From positions 186,001-250,000 of the forward strand of contig JALHOF010000001.1 of NCBI GenBank assembly GCA_022843145.1: a DNA stretch of 64,000 bases. Reading direction: 5' to 3'. Below are positions 27,604 to 36,826 of this stretch, piece after piece (position 1 is the first letter of the stretch; the number at the start of each line of letters is the position of its first letter). Under the pieces are notes generated by a model. That model did not search any database, was not told the DNA's origin, and worked only from the letters and a program-made list of their open reading frames with translations. Both the position numbers and the translations under genes were made by a program. This DNA is from Hyphomicrobium sp. GTDB lineage: Bacteria > Pseudomonadota > Alphaproteobacteria > Rhizobiales > Hyphomicrobiaceae.

Positions 27604-28725
27604 TCACGCCTTGACGCCGGCGCCGATGGCCGGCGCGGCCGTCGCGTCGAGCGGCCAGCGCGGCCGCACCGGAGCATCGAGCCCGTCCGTCAATCCGTGC
27701 GCGAGCCGCGACGCACCCGCCCAGGCGATCATCGCGGCATTGTCGCCACATAATGAAATGGGTGGCGCGACCAGATCGAAACCGCGTTCGGTGGCCAACG
27801 CGGCCAGTGTCGCCCGCAGATGCTGATTGGCGGCAACACCACCGGCAACGACAAGATGCCGGGCAGATCCAGGCGGCAACAGCGGCTCCGCGAGGTCGAT
27901 CGACCGGGCGACCCGATCGCGCACGCTGGACGCGACGGCAGCCTCGAAGTCGGCGCAGAGATCGGCCACGTCGGCGTCGGTCAACGGTTGCAGCGCGAGC
28001 GCCTGATGCCGGACCGCCGTCTTGAGGCCCGCAAACGAGAAGTGCGGCTCCGCCCGCCCAAGCATCGGTCTCGGCAAGGAAAAGCGGCCCGCGCGTCCGC
28101 GCCTTGCCATCGCCTCGACGGCCGGCCCGCCCGGAAAGCCGAGACCCAGGAGCTTCGCGGTTTTGTCGAAGGCTTCCCCGAGCGCGTCGTCGATCGTCGT
28201 TCCGAGCCGCTCATAGCGGCCGACGCCGTGTACGACCAGGGTCTGCGTATGCCCGCCAGACACCAGGAGAAGCAGATACGGCGGGTCGATACCGTCGGTC
28301 AGCCCGACGGTCAGCGCGTGCGCCTCGAGATGGTTGACGGCCACCAGCGGCTTGCCGTGCGCCAGCGCGATGGCTTTGCCGGTTACCAGGCCGACGATCA
28401 ATCCGCCAACCAGGCCCGGCCCCGCCGTCGCGGCGACCGCGTCGAGCCGGTCGAAGCCGATCCCGGCCTCTCCCATCGCGGCGGCAATCAGATCGTCGAG
28501 GCACTCGACGTGGGCGCGGGCCGCGATCTCGGGAACCACGCCGCCGTACGCCCGATGCTGGTCCCACTGGGAACGAACGACGTTGCCGAGGACCCGGCCC
28601 CGGCCCGAGCCATCGCGCACGACCACCGCGGCGGCGGTCTCGTCGCAGCTCGTCTCGATGCCGAGCACCAGCGTCTCGCTCGACGCGCTTGCCGGCTGGC
28701 CGCCACTCATGCCATTTGATCCCAT
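27604..28725 (-). CDS. tsaD: tRNA N6-adenosine threonylcarbamoyltransferase
   Basis: Catalytic subunit that transfers threonylcarbamoyl to A37 of ANN-decoding tRNAs with TsaB/TsaE. 373 residues. ASKHA-fold motifs: [16 protein letters not shown] at the start, [16 protein letters not shown] (metal-ligand region), [32 protein letters not shown] and [13 protein letters not shown], with [14 protein letters not shown] near the end. Start ATG 28725 or ATG 28710 (MSGGQPAS); the longer frame to 29181 runs into hemC on the other strand and is rejected. Divergent from hemC. Confidence 0.97.
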   Translation of the reverse strand: MGSNGMSGGQPASASSETLVLGIETSCDETAAAVVVRDGSGRGRVLGNVVRSQWDQHRAYGGVVPEIAARAHVECLDDLIAAAMGEAGIGFDRLDAVAATAGPGLVGGLIVGLVTGKAIALAHGKPLVAVNHLEAHALTVGLTDGIDPPYLLLLVSGGHTQTLVVHGVGRYERLGTTIDDALGEAFDKTAKLLGLGFPGGPAVEAMARRGRAGRFSLPRPMLGRAEPHFSFAGLKTAVRHQALALQPLTDADVADLCADFEAAVASSVRDRVARSIDLAEPLLPPGSARHLVVAGGVAANQHLRATLAALATERGFDLVAPPISLCGDNAAMIAWAGASRLAHGLTDGLDAPVRPRWPLDATAAPAIGAGVKA

Positions 28726-28849
28726 GCCCGTTTGCCTTCGCGACGCCGCTGTCCTAGCGTGCCGGACGCCGAGACGCGCGGGCGCGCGCGGTCGCGTCAG
28801 GCGGCCCGTCACGTAGCCACCGGCCCGCCTACCACCTGGAGATACGGCG

Positions 28850-29782
28850 TTGCAAGCACGGACCATCCGCATCGGCACTCGAGGCTCGCCGTTGGCTTTG
28901 GCACAAGCCCATGAGACCCGGTCGCGATTGATGGCCGCCCACGACCTCCCGGAAGACCGCTTCGAAATCTGCATCATCAAGACCACCGGCGACATGATCC
29001 TTGACCGGCCGCTGTCGGAAGCCGGCGGCAAAGGGCTGTTCACCAAGGAGATCGAAGAGGCGCTGATCTCCGGCAGCATCGATCTCGCCGTGCACTCGAT
29101 GAAGGACGTCCAGACCGCACTGCCGGACGGATTGATCCTGTCCGCGATCTTCCCGCGCGAAGACGTTCGCGACGCCTTCATCAGCCTGCGCTACGGCTCC
29201 ATCTCCGATCTGCCCAAAGGCGCCCGCGTCGGCACGTCGTCGCTCCGCCGTCAGGCCCAGATCCGCAGGATGCGACCCGATCTCGACGTCGTCGGCTTCC
29301 GCGGCAACGTCCAGACGCGCCTCAAGAAACTCGAGGACGGGGTGGCCGACGCGACGTTCCTCGCCTGCGCCGGTCTCAATCGCCTCGGCAATGCCGGCCG
29401 CATCTCCGAGCGGATTTCCACCGACGTCATGCTTCCGGCGGTCGCGCAGGGCGCCATCGGCATCGAGTGCAGCGCCGACCACCTCGACATCCGCGCGCTC
29501 CTCGCCCCGTTGAACCATGCCGAGAGTGCGTCCTGCGTCATGGCCGAGCGCGCATTCCTGGCGCGCCTCGAAGGCTCCTGCCGGACGCCCATCGCCGGCC
29601 TGGCCGAGCTTCGTCCCGACGGCCACATCCGATTTCGCGGCGAGATCCTCAGTCCGGACGGTCGCGAGCATCACGCCTCAGAGAGGACGGGCGCTCCCGG
29701 CGCGTTCGAACGGATCGCGGTCGAAGCCGCCGAAGATCTGCTGGCGCGCGCGAGCCCGGACATCTTCCGCGCACTCGTGTGA
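28850..29782 (+). CDS. hemC: Hydroxymethylbilane synthase (porphobilinogen deaminase)
   Basis: Third common step of tetrapyrrole synthesis: condenses four porphobilinogens to hydroxymethylbilane. 310 residues. Motifs: [45 protein letters not shown] (catalytic-region Asp), [22 protein letters not shown], and the dipyrromethane-binding cysteine in [12 protein letters not shown]. The start is a TTG at 28850 with GGAG 8 bases upstream; no ATG is available before the first strand. First gene of the hemC-hemD-mitofilin-hemY run. Confidence 0.97.
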   Translation: MQARTIRIGTRGSPLALAQAHETRSRLMAAHDLPEDRFEICIIKTTGDMILDRPLSEAGGKGLFTKEIEEALISGSIDLAVHSMKDVQTALPDGLILSAIFPREDVRDAFISLRYGSISDLPKGARVGTSSLRRQAQIRRMRPDLDVVGFRGNVQTRLKKLEDGVADATFLACAGLNRLGNAGRISERISTDVMLPAVAQGAIGIECSADHLDIRALLAPLNHAESASCVMAERAFLARLEGSCRTPIAGLAELRPDGHIRFRGEILSPDGREHHASERTGAPGAFERIAVEAAEDLLARASPDIFRALV

Positions 29783-29844
29783 TGATCCGCAGATTCGCAT
29801 TCATGTCACGGCCAGACCAGGTTGCGAACATGCGGATCTGAATC

Positions 29845-29939
29845 ACACTAGAAATCATGAGATTGGCTAGTGTCCTTGTCGCTCGCGAAGTTCGCCTTGG
29901 GCACGCTGCAAGTGGATGCGAACTTCGCGAACGGGACAC
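29845..29939. repeat. Palindromic leader element, copy B (first copy at 3574-3660)
   Basis: Plus-strand order: ACACTAG-(15 nt)-CTAGTGT hairpin (29845-29873), GTGTCC (29870-29875), CGCGAAGTTCGC (29884-29895), a 22-base gap, GCGAACTTCGCG (29918-29929), and GGGACAC (29933-29939). It ends 7 bases before the hemD ATG. GTGTCC can pair either with the upstream ACAC arm or with the terminal GGGACAC, so two alternative folds exist. Confidence 0.75.
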
Positions 29940-29946
29940 AAGCCTG

Positions 29947-30687
29947 ATGCGCGTCCTCGTCACCCGCCCTGCGTCCGACGCCAGCGATCTCGCTGCGCGG
30001 CTCGGCGCGATTGGGGTGACGGCGGTGATCGACCCGTTGCTGGATGTGGAGCTGTTGCCGGTGGCGGCCGAGCCTTTCGGCGGGGCGGCGGCGGTCGTCG
30101 CGACCAGCCGCAACGCCTTGCGCGCCCTCGCCGCGAGCCCGGCCCTTCAATCGGCGATCGAGTTGCCGATGTTCGCGGTCGGTGGCCGCACCGAACAGGT
30201 GGCGCGCGACGTCGGTTTTGTGCAGGTGACACGCGGCCCAGGTACCGCGCGCGCCTTGGCCGAAGTCATCGTTTCGGCTTTGTCCGACCGCAGTCGGTCC
30301 ATCGTTTACCTTGCCGGCGAACATCTCGCCTTCGATCTGACGCCGGTGTTGCGGTCGCACGGCTATGACGTCGTGCAGATCACGGCCTACCGCACGGTTG
30401 CCGCCAAGAGCCTGATGCCGGACACTCGCGCCGCTATCGCCGACGGCCAGATCGACGCCGTGCTTCTCCTGTCGCCGCGAACGGCTTCGGTCTATAGCAA
30501 TCTCGTCGTGGCGGCAGGACTGGAACAAGCGGCTTCGCGGCTGATCCATGTCTGCCTGTCAGCTTCCGTCGCGGGCGCCTTGACCCCTCTCTCCCCCGAA
30601 AGGGTAATCGTTTCCGAACGCCCGAACATCGAAGATTTGCTTGCTCTAGTCGCGGCCCAGCGGCACACTCCGCCGCGAGCTGGGTGA
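29947..30687 (+). CDS. hemD: Uroporphyrinogen-III synthase
   Basis: Cyclises hydroxymethylbilane to uroporphyrinogen III. 246 residues of the weakly conserved HemD fold: MRVLVTRPASDASDLAARL at the start, FVQVTRGPGTARAL, VYLAGEHLAFDLTPVL, and the conserved Y in ITAYRTVAA. Identification rests on this pattern and on the position directly after hemC. The ATG at 29947 is right for the family; the longer frame from 29857 reads through the palindromic leader element. A 164-base gap with that element separates it from hemC, so it may be partly independently controlled. Confidence 0.9.
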   Translation: MRVLVTRPASDASDLAARLGAIGVTAVIDPLLDVELLPVAAEPFGGAAAVVATSRNALRALAASPALQSAIELPMFAVGGRTEQVARDVGFVQVTRGPGTARALAEVIVSALSDRSRSIVYLAGEHLAFDLTPVLRSHGYDVVQITAYRTVAAKSLMPDTRAAIADGQIDAVLLLSPRTASVYSNLVVAAGLEQAASRLIHVCLSASVAGALTPLSPERVIVSERPNIEDLLALVAAQRHTPPRAG

Positions 30688-30802
30688 GCCCTGGTCAACG
30701 CCACATCCCCCCGTTGAGGTGACCCGCAGCAACACGCGCGGGCACGTCGGCCGTGGCGGCGCAAGTCGGCCTTGGGCGCGTACGTTGGAGGTCTCTCGTC
30801 TC

Positions 30803-32632
30803 ATGACTACGAAGAATGAAGGTCCGGGCAAGGACGACGTCCGCGCGGGCGACGGCTCGCAGCCGAAGAAGCCCTATGCAACCATCGAGCTGAAGGCTAC
30901 CCAGGTCGAGATCAAGGACGCCAAGACGTCTGACACCAAGTCTCCGGCGGCGGCATCCTCGAGCGCGAGCACCGGAGCGCAGGCTGCGGCATCGACTGCA
31001 TCGGCGGCCGCGTCCGCCAAACCCGGCGACACCTCGAAACCCGGCGACAAACCTGCATCCACCGCGAGTGCGACGCCCACAACCGGCTCGGCCACGGCCA
31101 GCGGCATGAAGCCCACCGATGCCAAATCAGGCGCATCGGGCAACATGCCGCCCGCAGGCGCCAAACCGCCTTCGGCAACTCCGCCCGCCGCCGTCCCACC
31201 GCGCCGCTCGGGTGGTATCGGGTCGTTCCTCAGCCACATGGCCGCAGGTATCGCGGGCGGGTTCCTGGCGCTGCTCGGCGCCGACACGCTTGGCCCGCGC
31301 ATGGCCGAACTGGGCCTGCCTATCGGCCCCTCGATGAAAGCGCCGGTGACGGCCGAACTGATGCAGCGCATCGCCGCGCTCGAACAGGCGCCCAAGGCAT
31401 CGCCCGCCGCTGGCACCGACCTTGCGCAGAAGCTCGCTGCCGCGGAAAGCCGGCTCGCCAAGGTCGACGACCTCGCGAAAACGGTCGCAACGGTCAACGA
31501 CGCTCAAGGCCAACTCGCTGCGCAGAACAAGGCGCTTGCCGATGCTTTGGCCAAGCAAGCCCCGGCGGAGGAGGCCGTCAGCCGCGTCGCCAAGCTCGAA
31601 GAACGGCTCGCGACGATGGCGGCAGCGGCCGAGAACAATCCGTCTGCCGGACGTCTGCCTCAGCTCGCCGCGATCACCGGCAAGGTGTCCGACCTCGAAA
31701 CCACCGTGAACACCCAGATGAGCGCCATCCGCAAGAGCGTGGCGGAGCAAATCGAGAGCCGCGTGGCTTTGGTCGCCGAAGGCGCGGAAGCTGCAAAGTC
31801 GGGCACGGTGCGAATGGACCGCGACGTCTCTGCCTTGAAGGCCGAGACGGCTAAGCTCGGCACGCGGATGGAGACGTTGAAGGCCGACGGCGACCGTCTC
31901 GCCGACACCTTGCGCGTCGTGCAGGCCGAGACCGGCGGGCTGAAAAGCTCGATCGACGGCCTCAAGGGCGACGTCACCGCGTCGATGAAGCTGCTCGCAC
32001 GCCCGACCGACGTCGCCGCCGCGGTCGGACCCGTTGCCAGCAAGCTGACGTCGCTCGAGCAGAATTTACAGACCGTCGTCAAGAGCGAGGAAGATCGCAA
32101 GGCCAACGCCGAGCGGATCGTACTGTCGCTCGAACTTGGCAATTTGAAGCGCACTCTCGATCGCGGCCAGAAGTACGCATCCGAACTCGCCGAGGTCAAG
32201 AAGGCGTCCGGCGGAAAGATCGATCTGTCCGCGCTCGAGCGATACAAGGAGCAGGGTGTCGCGACATCCAGCGATCTCGCGCGCGAGTTCCGCGGGCTGG
32301 CGAGTTCCATCCTCGATGCCGAGGGCGATCCGGTCGAAGGCAGCGTCGTCGATCGTCTCTGGGCCGGCGCGAAATCGGTGGTGCGCGTGCGCAAGGTCAG
32401 CCACACGCCGGACGACAAGAGTGCCGAAGCGATCGTCGGACGCATGGAGCAGGCGTTGAAGGATAACCGCCTGGGGGACGTGATCGAACAATCGAAGCTG
32501 CTACCCGCCAAGGCCGTCCAACCCGCACAGGCGTGGCTGGCCAAGGTCGACGCGCGCGCCGCCGTCGACCGTGCCCTCGCCACCGTCGAAAGCCAACTCA
32601 AGTCATCACTTGCCGGCACGTCATCGAAGTAG
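30803..32632 (+). CDS. Mitofilin/COG4223 family inner-membrane protein
   Basis: Protein of 609 residues related to bacterial mitofilin (Mic60-like), commonly encoded between hemD and hemY in alphaproteobacteria. Layout: cytoplasmic low-complexity Ala/Pro/Thr/Lys region (about 1-135), one transmembrane helix (about 145-165, SHMAAGIAGGFLALLGADTL), long coiled coil in the periplasm (about 185-470), and a C-terminal mitofilin-signature-like region (about 480-609). Alphaproteobacterial homologues help shape intracytoplasmic membranes. The ATG at 30803 lies 11 bases after GGAGG; an upstream GTG-type frame from 30719 is less likely. Followed 12 bases later by hemY. Confidence 0.87.
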   Translation: MTTKNEGPGKDDVRAGDGSQPKKPYATIELKATQVEIKDAKTSDTKSPAAASSSASTGAQAAASTASAAASAKPGDTSKPGDKPASTASATPTTGSATASGMKPTDAKSGASGNMPPAGAKPPSATPPAAVPPRRSGGIGSFLSHMAAGIAGGFLALLGADTLGPRMAELGLPIGPSMKAPVTAELMQRIAALEQAPKASPAAGTDLAQKLAAAESRLAKVDDLAKTVATVNDAQGQLAAQNKALADALAKQAPAEEAVSRVAKLEERLATMAAAAENNPSAGRLPQLAAITGKVSDLETTVNTQMSAIRKSVAEQIESRVALVAEGAEAAKSGTVRMDRDVSALKAETAKLGTRMETLKADGDRLADTLRVVQAETGGLKSSIDGLKGDVTASMKLLARPTDVAAAVGPVASKLTSLEQNLQTVVKSEEDRKANAERIVLSLELGNLKRTLDRGQKYASELAEVKKASGGKIDLSALERYKEQGVATSSDLAREFRGLASSILDAEGDPVEGSVVDRLWAGAKSVVRVRKVSHTPDDKSAEAIVGRMEQALKDNRLGDVIEQSKLLPAKAVQPAQAWLAKVDARAAVDRALATVESQLKSSLAGTSSK

Positions 32633-32644
32633 AGGTCTAGCGCC

Positions 32645-34795
32645 ATGGTGCGTCTCATTCTGTTTCTCGCCTTCGTTGCGGCGGCGGCAACCGGTCTTGC
32701 CTGGCTCGCGGATCGGCCAGGCAATCTGGTCATCAACTGGGAAGGCTATGAGATCGAGACGAGCGTGTTCCGCGCCGTCGTCATTCTCGCAGCCATCATG
32801 GGCGCGGCGCTGTTCATCTGGTCGCTGCTGCGGCAGATCTGGACCAGTCCCGCCGTCGTCGGGCAGTTCATGGCGCGCCGCCGTCAGCAGCGCGGCCTCG
32901 AAGCGCTGTCGTCCGGCATGATCGCCATCGGCGCCGGCGACCGCGGATCGGCGACGCGCTATGCGATCCAGGCACGCAAGGCGCTCCCGAACGAGCCGCT
33001 GACCCACTTGCTGCGAGCACAGGCCGCCCAACTTTCGGGCGACGGCGCAACATCGCGTCGTATTTTCGAAGCCATGCTGGCCTCTCCCGACACCGAGCAG
33101 CTCGGCTTGCGCGGACTGTTCCTCGAGGCGCAGCGCGAAGGCGAAACCGAGGCGGCCCGCCAGTTTGCCGAGCGCGCCATTCGGCTCAACCCGAAACTCG
33201 TTTGGGCGGTCGAGCAGCTTTTCGAGTTGCAGTGCAAGGAAAAGGACTGGTCCGGCGCGCTCGAAACGCTCGCTGTGGCGCGCAAGAACAGCCACGTCGA
33301 AAAAGCCAGTGCCGACCGCCGACGCGCTGTCCTATTGACGGCTCAGGCCATCGACAAGGAAGACAGCGATCCCGAGAAGGCGCTGAACCTCGCCATCGAG
33401 GCGAACGGACTTGCGCCCGACCTCGTACCCGCCGCCGCGCTGGCCGGCAGAATGCTGGCCTCGCGCGGGAACACGCCGCGCGCCACCAAGATCATCCAGA
33501 AGACCTGGGCCCGCTCGCCGCATCCCGACCTCGCCACCGCGTATGCCTATGCGCGCCTCGGCGACAGTCCTCGAGACCGTTTCGACCGCGTCCGGCAGCT
33601 CGCGCTTCTCAATCCGATGTCGGTCGAGAGCGCTGTTGCGGCCGCGACCGCCGCCATCGAGGCGAAGGCTTTCGACGAGGCGCGTTCGGCGCTGGAGCCG
33701 TTCGTCGATGGCCGCCTGACGCAGCGCATCTGCCTCTTGATGGCGCGCATCGAGGGTGAGCAGCATGGCAACAAGGGCCGCGTTCGCGAATGGCTGGCGC
33801 GCGCCGTCAACGCGCCGCGCGACCCGGCCTGGACCGCCGACGGCGTCGTATCCGATCAGTGGGCGGCGGTGTCGCCCGTTACCGGCGCGCTCGATGCATT
33901 CCAGTGGCGTGTTCCGATCGAGCAGGCCGAAACGAGCGACAGCGAGTTGCTGCACAAGAAGCTCGAGGAACTCGTGCCGCTCGGCGCCGGACTTGATCCA
34001 GCGCTGACCGCAAAGCCCGTCGACGCGGTTTCGGTGGAGACGAGCGAAGCCGTCCCCGCCCGCCCGGCATCGCGTCGCACCGAAACCGAATCCGAGCCAC
34101 CGCGCGAGGTCAAGGTCGAAGCGGCCGCGCCCGAGCGCAAGGTCGACGACGCCGTCGTCGTCGAAACGCGTGCCCCAGCCCCGGCTCCGGCCCCGACGGC
34201 TGTAATCGCAGTTGCGGCGTCTCCCGCAGCCTCCCCGCAGCGAAACGCCGACGCGTCAACTGCCGCACGACCGCTTGCAGCGGAACCCGCACCGGCGAGC
34301 GCTGCAAAGTCGCCGGCCGCGCCGGACACCGCATCTCCGAACTCCGCTTCGCCGAACACCGGGAGCACGACATCCGAACAGCCCGAGCGATCGGCAACGC
34401 CCGCGCCCGCGACGAAGCCCGCCGCGACGGCAGCAACGGCTTCGGCGGCGCCTCTCAATGGCCGCAACGGCGATCGCACTCAATCCAGCGTCGTGATGCC
34501 CGCGCCATCGGCCGCCGAGGCGAATGCCAAGGCCTCGGCCGCCTATGCTCGTCTTTCGGAGCGATCGCGTCCCGACCCGCAACCGGCGGTCACCCCAGCG
34601 GCAACCGGGTCGCCGCCCGCCGCGGTTCCGGCTGCCACGTCCACCAGCACGGTGGCGAAGGGGCCCCGCGACGCGCGTTCCGCGCCGCCCGCCAAGATCT
34701 TCGTCCCGCCCCGCGCTCCCGACGATCCAGGCCCGGATGCCGCCGATGCCGAGGAAATCCGCCCGCCGATCCGCGGCTATCGGGCGTCGAGCTGA
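32645..34795 (+). CDS. hemY: HemY family inner-membrane TPR protein with long Ala/Pro tail
   Basis: 716 residues. The HemY_N domain is clear: two membrane helices (about residues 3-22 and 42-62) around NLVINWEGYEIETSVF, then TPR-like repeats (about 85-400). The proteobacterial hemY lies in hem operons and is linked genetically to late haem synthesis, but its activity is unknown; it is not the protoporphyrinogen oxidase of the same name. From about residue 450 the protein is almost entirely Ala, Pro, Thr and Ser with charged residues, about 260 residues, longer than I would expect for the family. The ATG at 32645 follows GAGGTCTAG. Confidence 0.9.
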   Translation: MVRLILFLAFVAAAATGLAWLADRPGNLVINWEGYEIETSVFRAVVILAAIMGAALFIWSLLRQIWTSPAVVGQFMARRRQQRGLEALSSGMIAIGAGDRGSATRYAIQARKALPNEPLTHLLRAQAAQLSGDGATSRRIFEAMLASPDTEQLGLRGLFLEAQREGETEAARQFAERAIRLNPKLVWAVEQLFELQCKEKDWSGALETLAVARKNSHVEKASADRRRAVLLTAQAIDKEDSDPEKALNLAIEANGLAPDLVPAAALAGRMLASRGNTPRATKIIQKTWARSPHPDLATAYAYARLGDSPRDRFDRVRQLALLNPMSVESAVAAATAAIEAKAFDEARSALEPFVDGRLTQRICLLMARIEGEQHGNKGRVREWLARAVNAPRDPAWTADGVVSDQWAAVSPVTGALDAFQWRVPIEQAETSDSELLHKKLEELVPLGAGLDPALTAKPVDAVSVETSEAVPARPASRRTETESEPPREVKVEAAAPERKVDDAVVVETRAPAPAPAPTAVIAVAASPAASPQRNADASTAARPLAAEPAPASAAKSPAAPDTASPNSASPNTGSTTSEQPERSATPAPATKPAATAATASAAPLNGRNGDRTQSSVVMPAPSAAEANAKASAAYARLSERSRPDPQPAVTPAATGSPPAAVPAATSTSTVAKGPRDARSAPPAKIFVPPRAPDDPGPDAADAEEIRPPIRGYRASS

Positions 34796-34798
34796 GGC

Positions 34799-34827
34799 TT
34801 GCCAACACGCGCGGCAAAGGGTATCTC
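34799..34827 (+). promoter_or_regulatory. Predicted sigma-70-type promoter of tRNA-Thr
   Basis: TTGCCA (34799-34804), 17-base spacer, TATCTC (34822-34827), about 47 bases upstream of the mature tRNA. The -35 box begins right after the hemY stop. Confidence 0.5.
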
Positions 34828-34874
34828 GTCTTGCCTGCGTCGCGCTTCGTCGCGACGGCAGATGTCGTCGGTCA

Positions 34875-34950
34875 GCCGCTTTAGCTCAGCCGGTAGAGCA
34901 CGTCATTCGTAATGACGGGGTCGCGTGTTCGAGTCACGCAAGCGGCACCA
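34875..34950 (+). tRNA. tRNA-Thr (anticodon CGT)
   Basis: Cloverleaf: acceptor GCCGCTT (34875-34881) with AAGCGGC (34940-34946), D-stem GCTC/GAGC, anticodon stem CGTCA/TGACG with loop TTCGTAA (anticodon CGT at 34908-34910), T-stem GCGTG/CACGC with loop TTCGAGT, discriminator A, encoded CCA. Confidence 0.97.
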
Positions 34951-35085
34951 CAACGTCTAAGTCTCACGGTCCGGTAAGTTAAACAGTCCGGTAAGCTACG
35001 CAGACCGGCCGACCGTCCCGGCCAACGGAACACCACTTGATACGCCGACCGCGCCCACGAGGCTCGTGGATGAGGTGCGCCGGGT

Positions 35086-36723
35086 TCAGCCAGCCGCACT
35101 GCGATCAGGCAAGGTGATCAGGAACACCGCACCCTCGTGTGAATCGATCAGTTGCAGCGTGCCACCGTGCGACGCGACGAGTTCGTGCGCGATGGTCAGG
35201 CCAAGCCCCGTCCCGCCCTTTCGCGAAGAGCTTTGGAAGGCACGGAACAAGTTGGCCCGCGCCTTCGGCGGCACGCCCGGCCCGTTGTCGCGCAACTCGA
35301 CGAACACCTTGCGGCCTTCACGCCAGCCCTTGACCACGATCTCGCCCGGCTGGCCGTCGCCGCCTCGATCCTGATTGTGACCCTCGAGCACTTGCACCGC
35401 GTTGCGCACGAGATTGCTCAATACGCGGAACAAATGCTCGCGATCCGCGTCGATCCGCAGGTTCTCGTTGATGTCGACGACGAGCGAAATCATCCCGTCG
35501 TGGATCAAGCCAGGACCGAGCCCCAGACCATCGCCGACCTCTTCGACCAGCGGCCGCAGCCTCATCAGCTCACGCCGCGGCGCGGCCTCCTCGGCCCGCC
35601 CGAACTTGAGGCTGTCGGTGCAGAAGTTGATGGCGCGATCGAGCGAGGCGATGAGTTTCGGGGCGAAACGCTGCACCGTCGGATCCGGGATCGACGTCAA
35701 ACGGTCGGAGATCAACTGGGCGTTGGCCAACATGTTGCGCAGATCATGATTGATCTTGCTGACCGCGAGCCCGAGCTGCGCCAGCCGGTTTTTTTGCAGC
35801 AGCAGTTGCGCAAGCTGCTTCTGCATCTCCGCCAGTTCGCGCTCGGCCGTGCCGATTTCGTCGGAACGGTCCGACGGCATGATGATACGGCTCGGATCTT
35901 CGGGATTCTGGCTGAAATGCACCATGCTGCGGGTAATTCGCATCATCGGCTGAACCAGCAGCCGCGACAGCGCCAGATAAACGAGCGCGGCGGTGATGAG
36001 CGAGATGATGATCGACAGCCCGAGGATGTTAAGTCCGTGCCGGACCATGACCGAGCGCAACGGCGCTTCCGGCAGCACGATCTCGATGAAATCGTCGGCG
36101 CCTGCACCGTTGTCGCCGAGCACGCGCAAAGTTCGGTCGCCACCGAAGAACACGCCCAACGCATCGCCGATCAGCGTCGCCCGCGATCCGATCTCGCCGA
36201 AGAACCCTTGATTGGGGCGCTTGCGGAGATCGTGAACCACGTCGACCACCATCGCCGCCTCCGGCGGCAGCACCATGCGCCGCCGGCCGTCCCGCTTCAC
36301 GGCGATGGCTTTGACTTGCGCAGTACTTAGGAGATCCGCGCGCAGCATCTGAGGGACTTCACCGCCCGGAAGCGCCTCCGCCGCCAGCGCCGCGAGCCGC
36401 GCCGCCGTCAGCCGGTCATTGAGCCAGTTGATGCGGTAATTGGCGATCGACGGCACGAAGATCAGCACTTCAGCGAGCATGACGAACGCCGATGTCAACA
36501 TCAGCAGCTTGAAGGGCAACCCCAGACGCAGCCATTCGAGACGCAGGCGGGCCAGCGTCAATCGGGGAAATGGCGGGGTGGGGGAAGCGTCCGCCGACGC
36601 GACCGGCACGGCTGCGCCGCTGGCCACCCGCGTCGCGGGGGCTTCCGTCGCCGGTCCAATGGCCTCCGGCCGATCAACGATATCGCGCGGCACGTGCGTC
36701 TCTCGTTCCACCCGGGCTCTCAC
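35086..36723 (-). CDS. Sensor histidine kinase with HAMP domain, orphan
   Basis: Inner-membrane sensor kinase of 545 residues. N-terminal Ala/Pro-rich cytoplasmic stretch, first membrane helix about 70-95 (LLMLTSAFVMLAEVLIFVPS), periplasmic sensor region about 96-230, second helix about 232-257, HAMP, then a HisKA-like region with the phospho-accepting His in SKINHDLRNMLAN, and HATPase_c with N box LSNLVRNAVQVL, G1 DNGPG and G2 KGGTGLGLTIAHEL. No response-regulator gene is adjacent, so the partner must be encoded elsewhere. The start is a GTG at 36723; a shorter start inside the low-complexity N-terminus is possible. Confidence 0.9.
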   Translation of the reverse strand: MRARVERETHVPRDIVDRPEAIGPATEAPATRVASGAAVPVASADASPTPPFPRLTLARLRLEWLRLGLPFKLLMLTSAFVMLAEVLIFVPSIANYRINWLNDRLTAARLAALAAEALPGGEVPQMLRADLLSTAQVKAIAVKRDGRRRMVLPPEAAMVVDVVHDLRKRPNQGFFGEIGSRATLIGDALGVFFGGDRTLRVLGDNGAGADDFIEIVLPEAPLRSVMVRHGLNILGLSIIISLITAALVYLALSRLLVQPMMRITRSMVHFSQNPEDPSRIIMPSDRSDEIGTAERELAEMQKQLAQLLLQKNRLAQLGLAVSKINHDLRNMLANAQLISDRLTSIPDPTVQRFAPKLIASLDRAINFCTDSLKFGRAEEAAPRRELMRLRPLVEEVGDGLGLGPGLIHDGMISLVVDINENLRIDADREHLFRVLSNLVRNAVQVLEGHNQDRGGDGQPGEIVVKGWREGRKVFVELRDNGPGVPPKARANLFRAFQSSSRKGGTGLGLTIAHELVASHGGTLQLIDSHEGAVFLITLPDRSAAG

Positions 36724-36826
36724 GGTGCTCGTGGTGCGTCATGACGACTGACCGCTACCACGAAATGCGTTGCCCTGTGGTCCGAGAATCGGTGTCTTCC
36801 AGCCAGAGTTCAAGGCCGAAGCCGCG

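Noticed and set aside
28726-28849. Divergent tsaD-hemC region as a special regulator site
   Set aside because: No clear palindrome or repeat; ordinary short divergent promoter region.
34969-34995. Ten-base direct repeat GTCCGGTAAG after tRNA-Thr as an attachment-site candidate
   Set aside because: Not part of the tRNA 3' end, and no integrase or element boundary is nearby.
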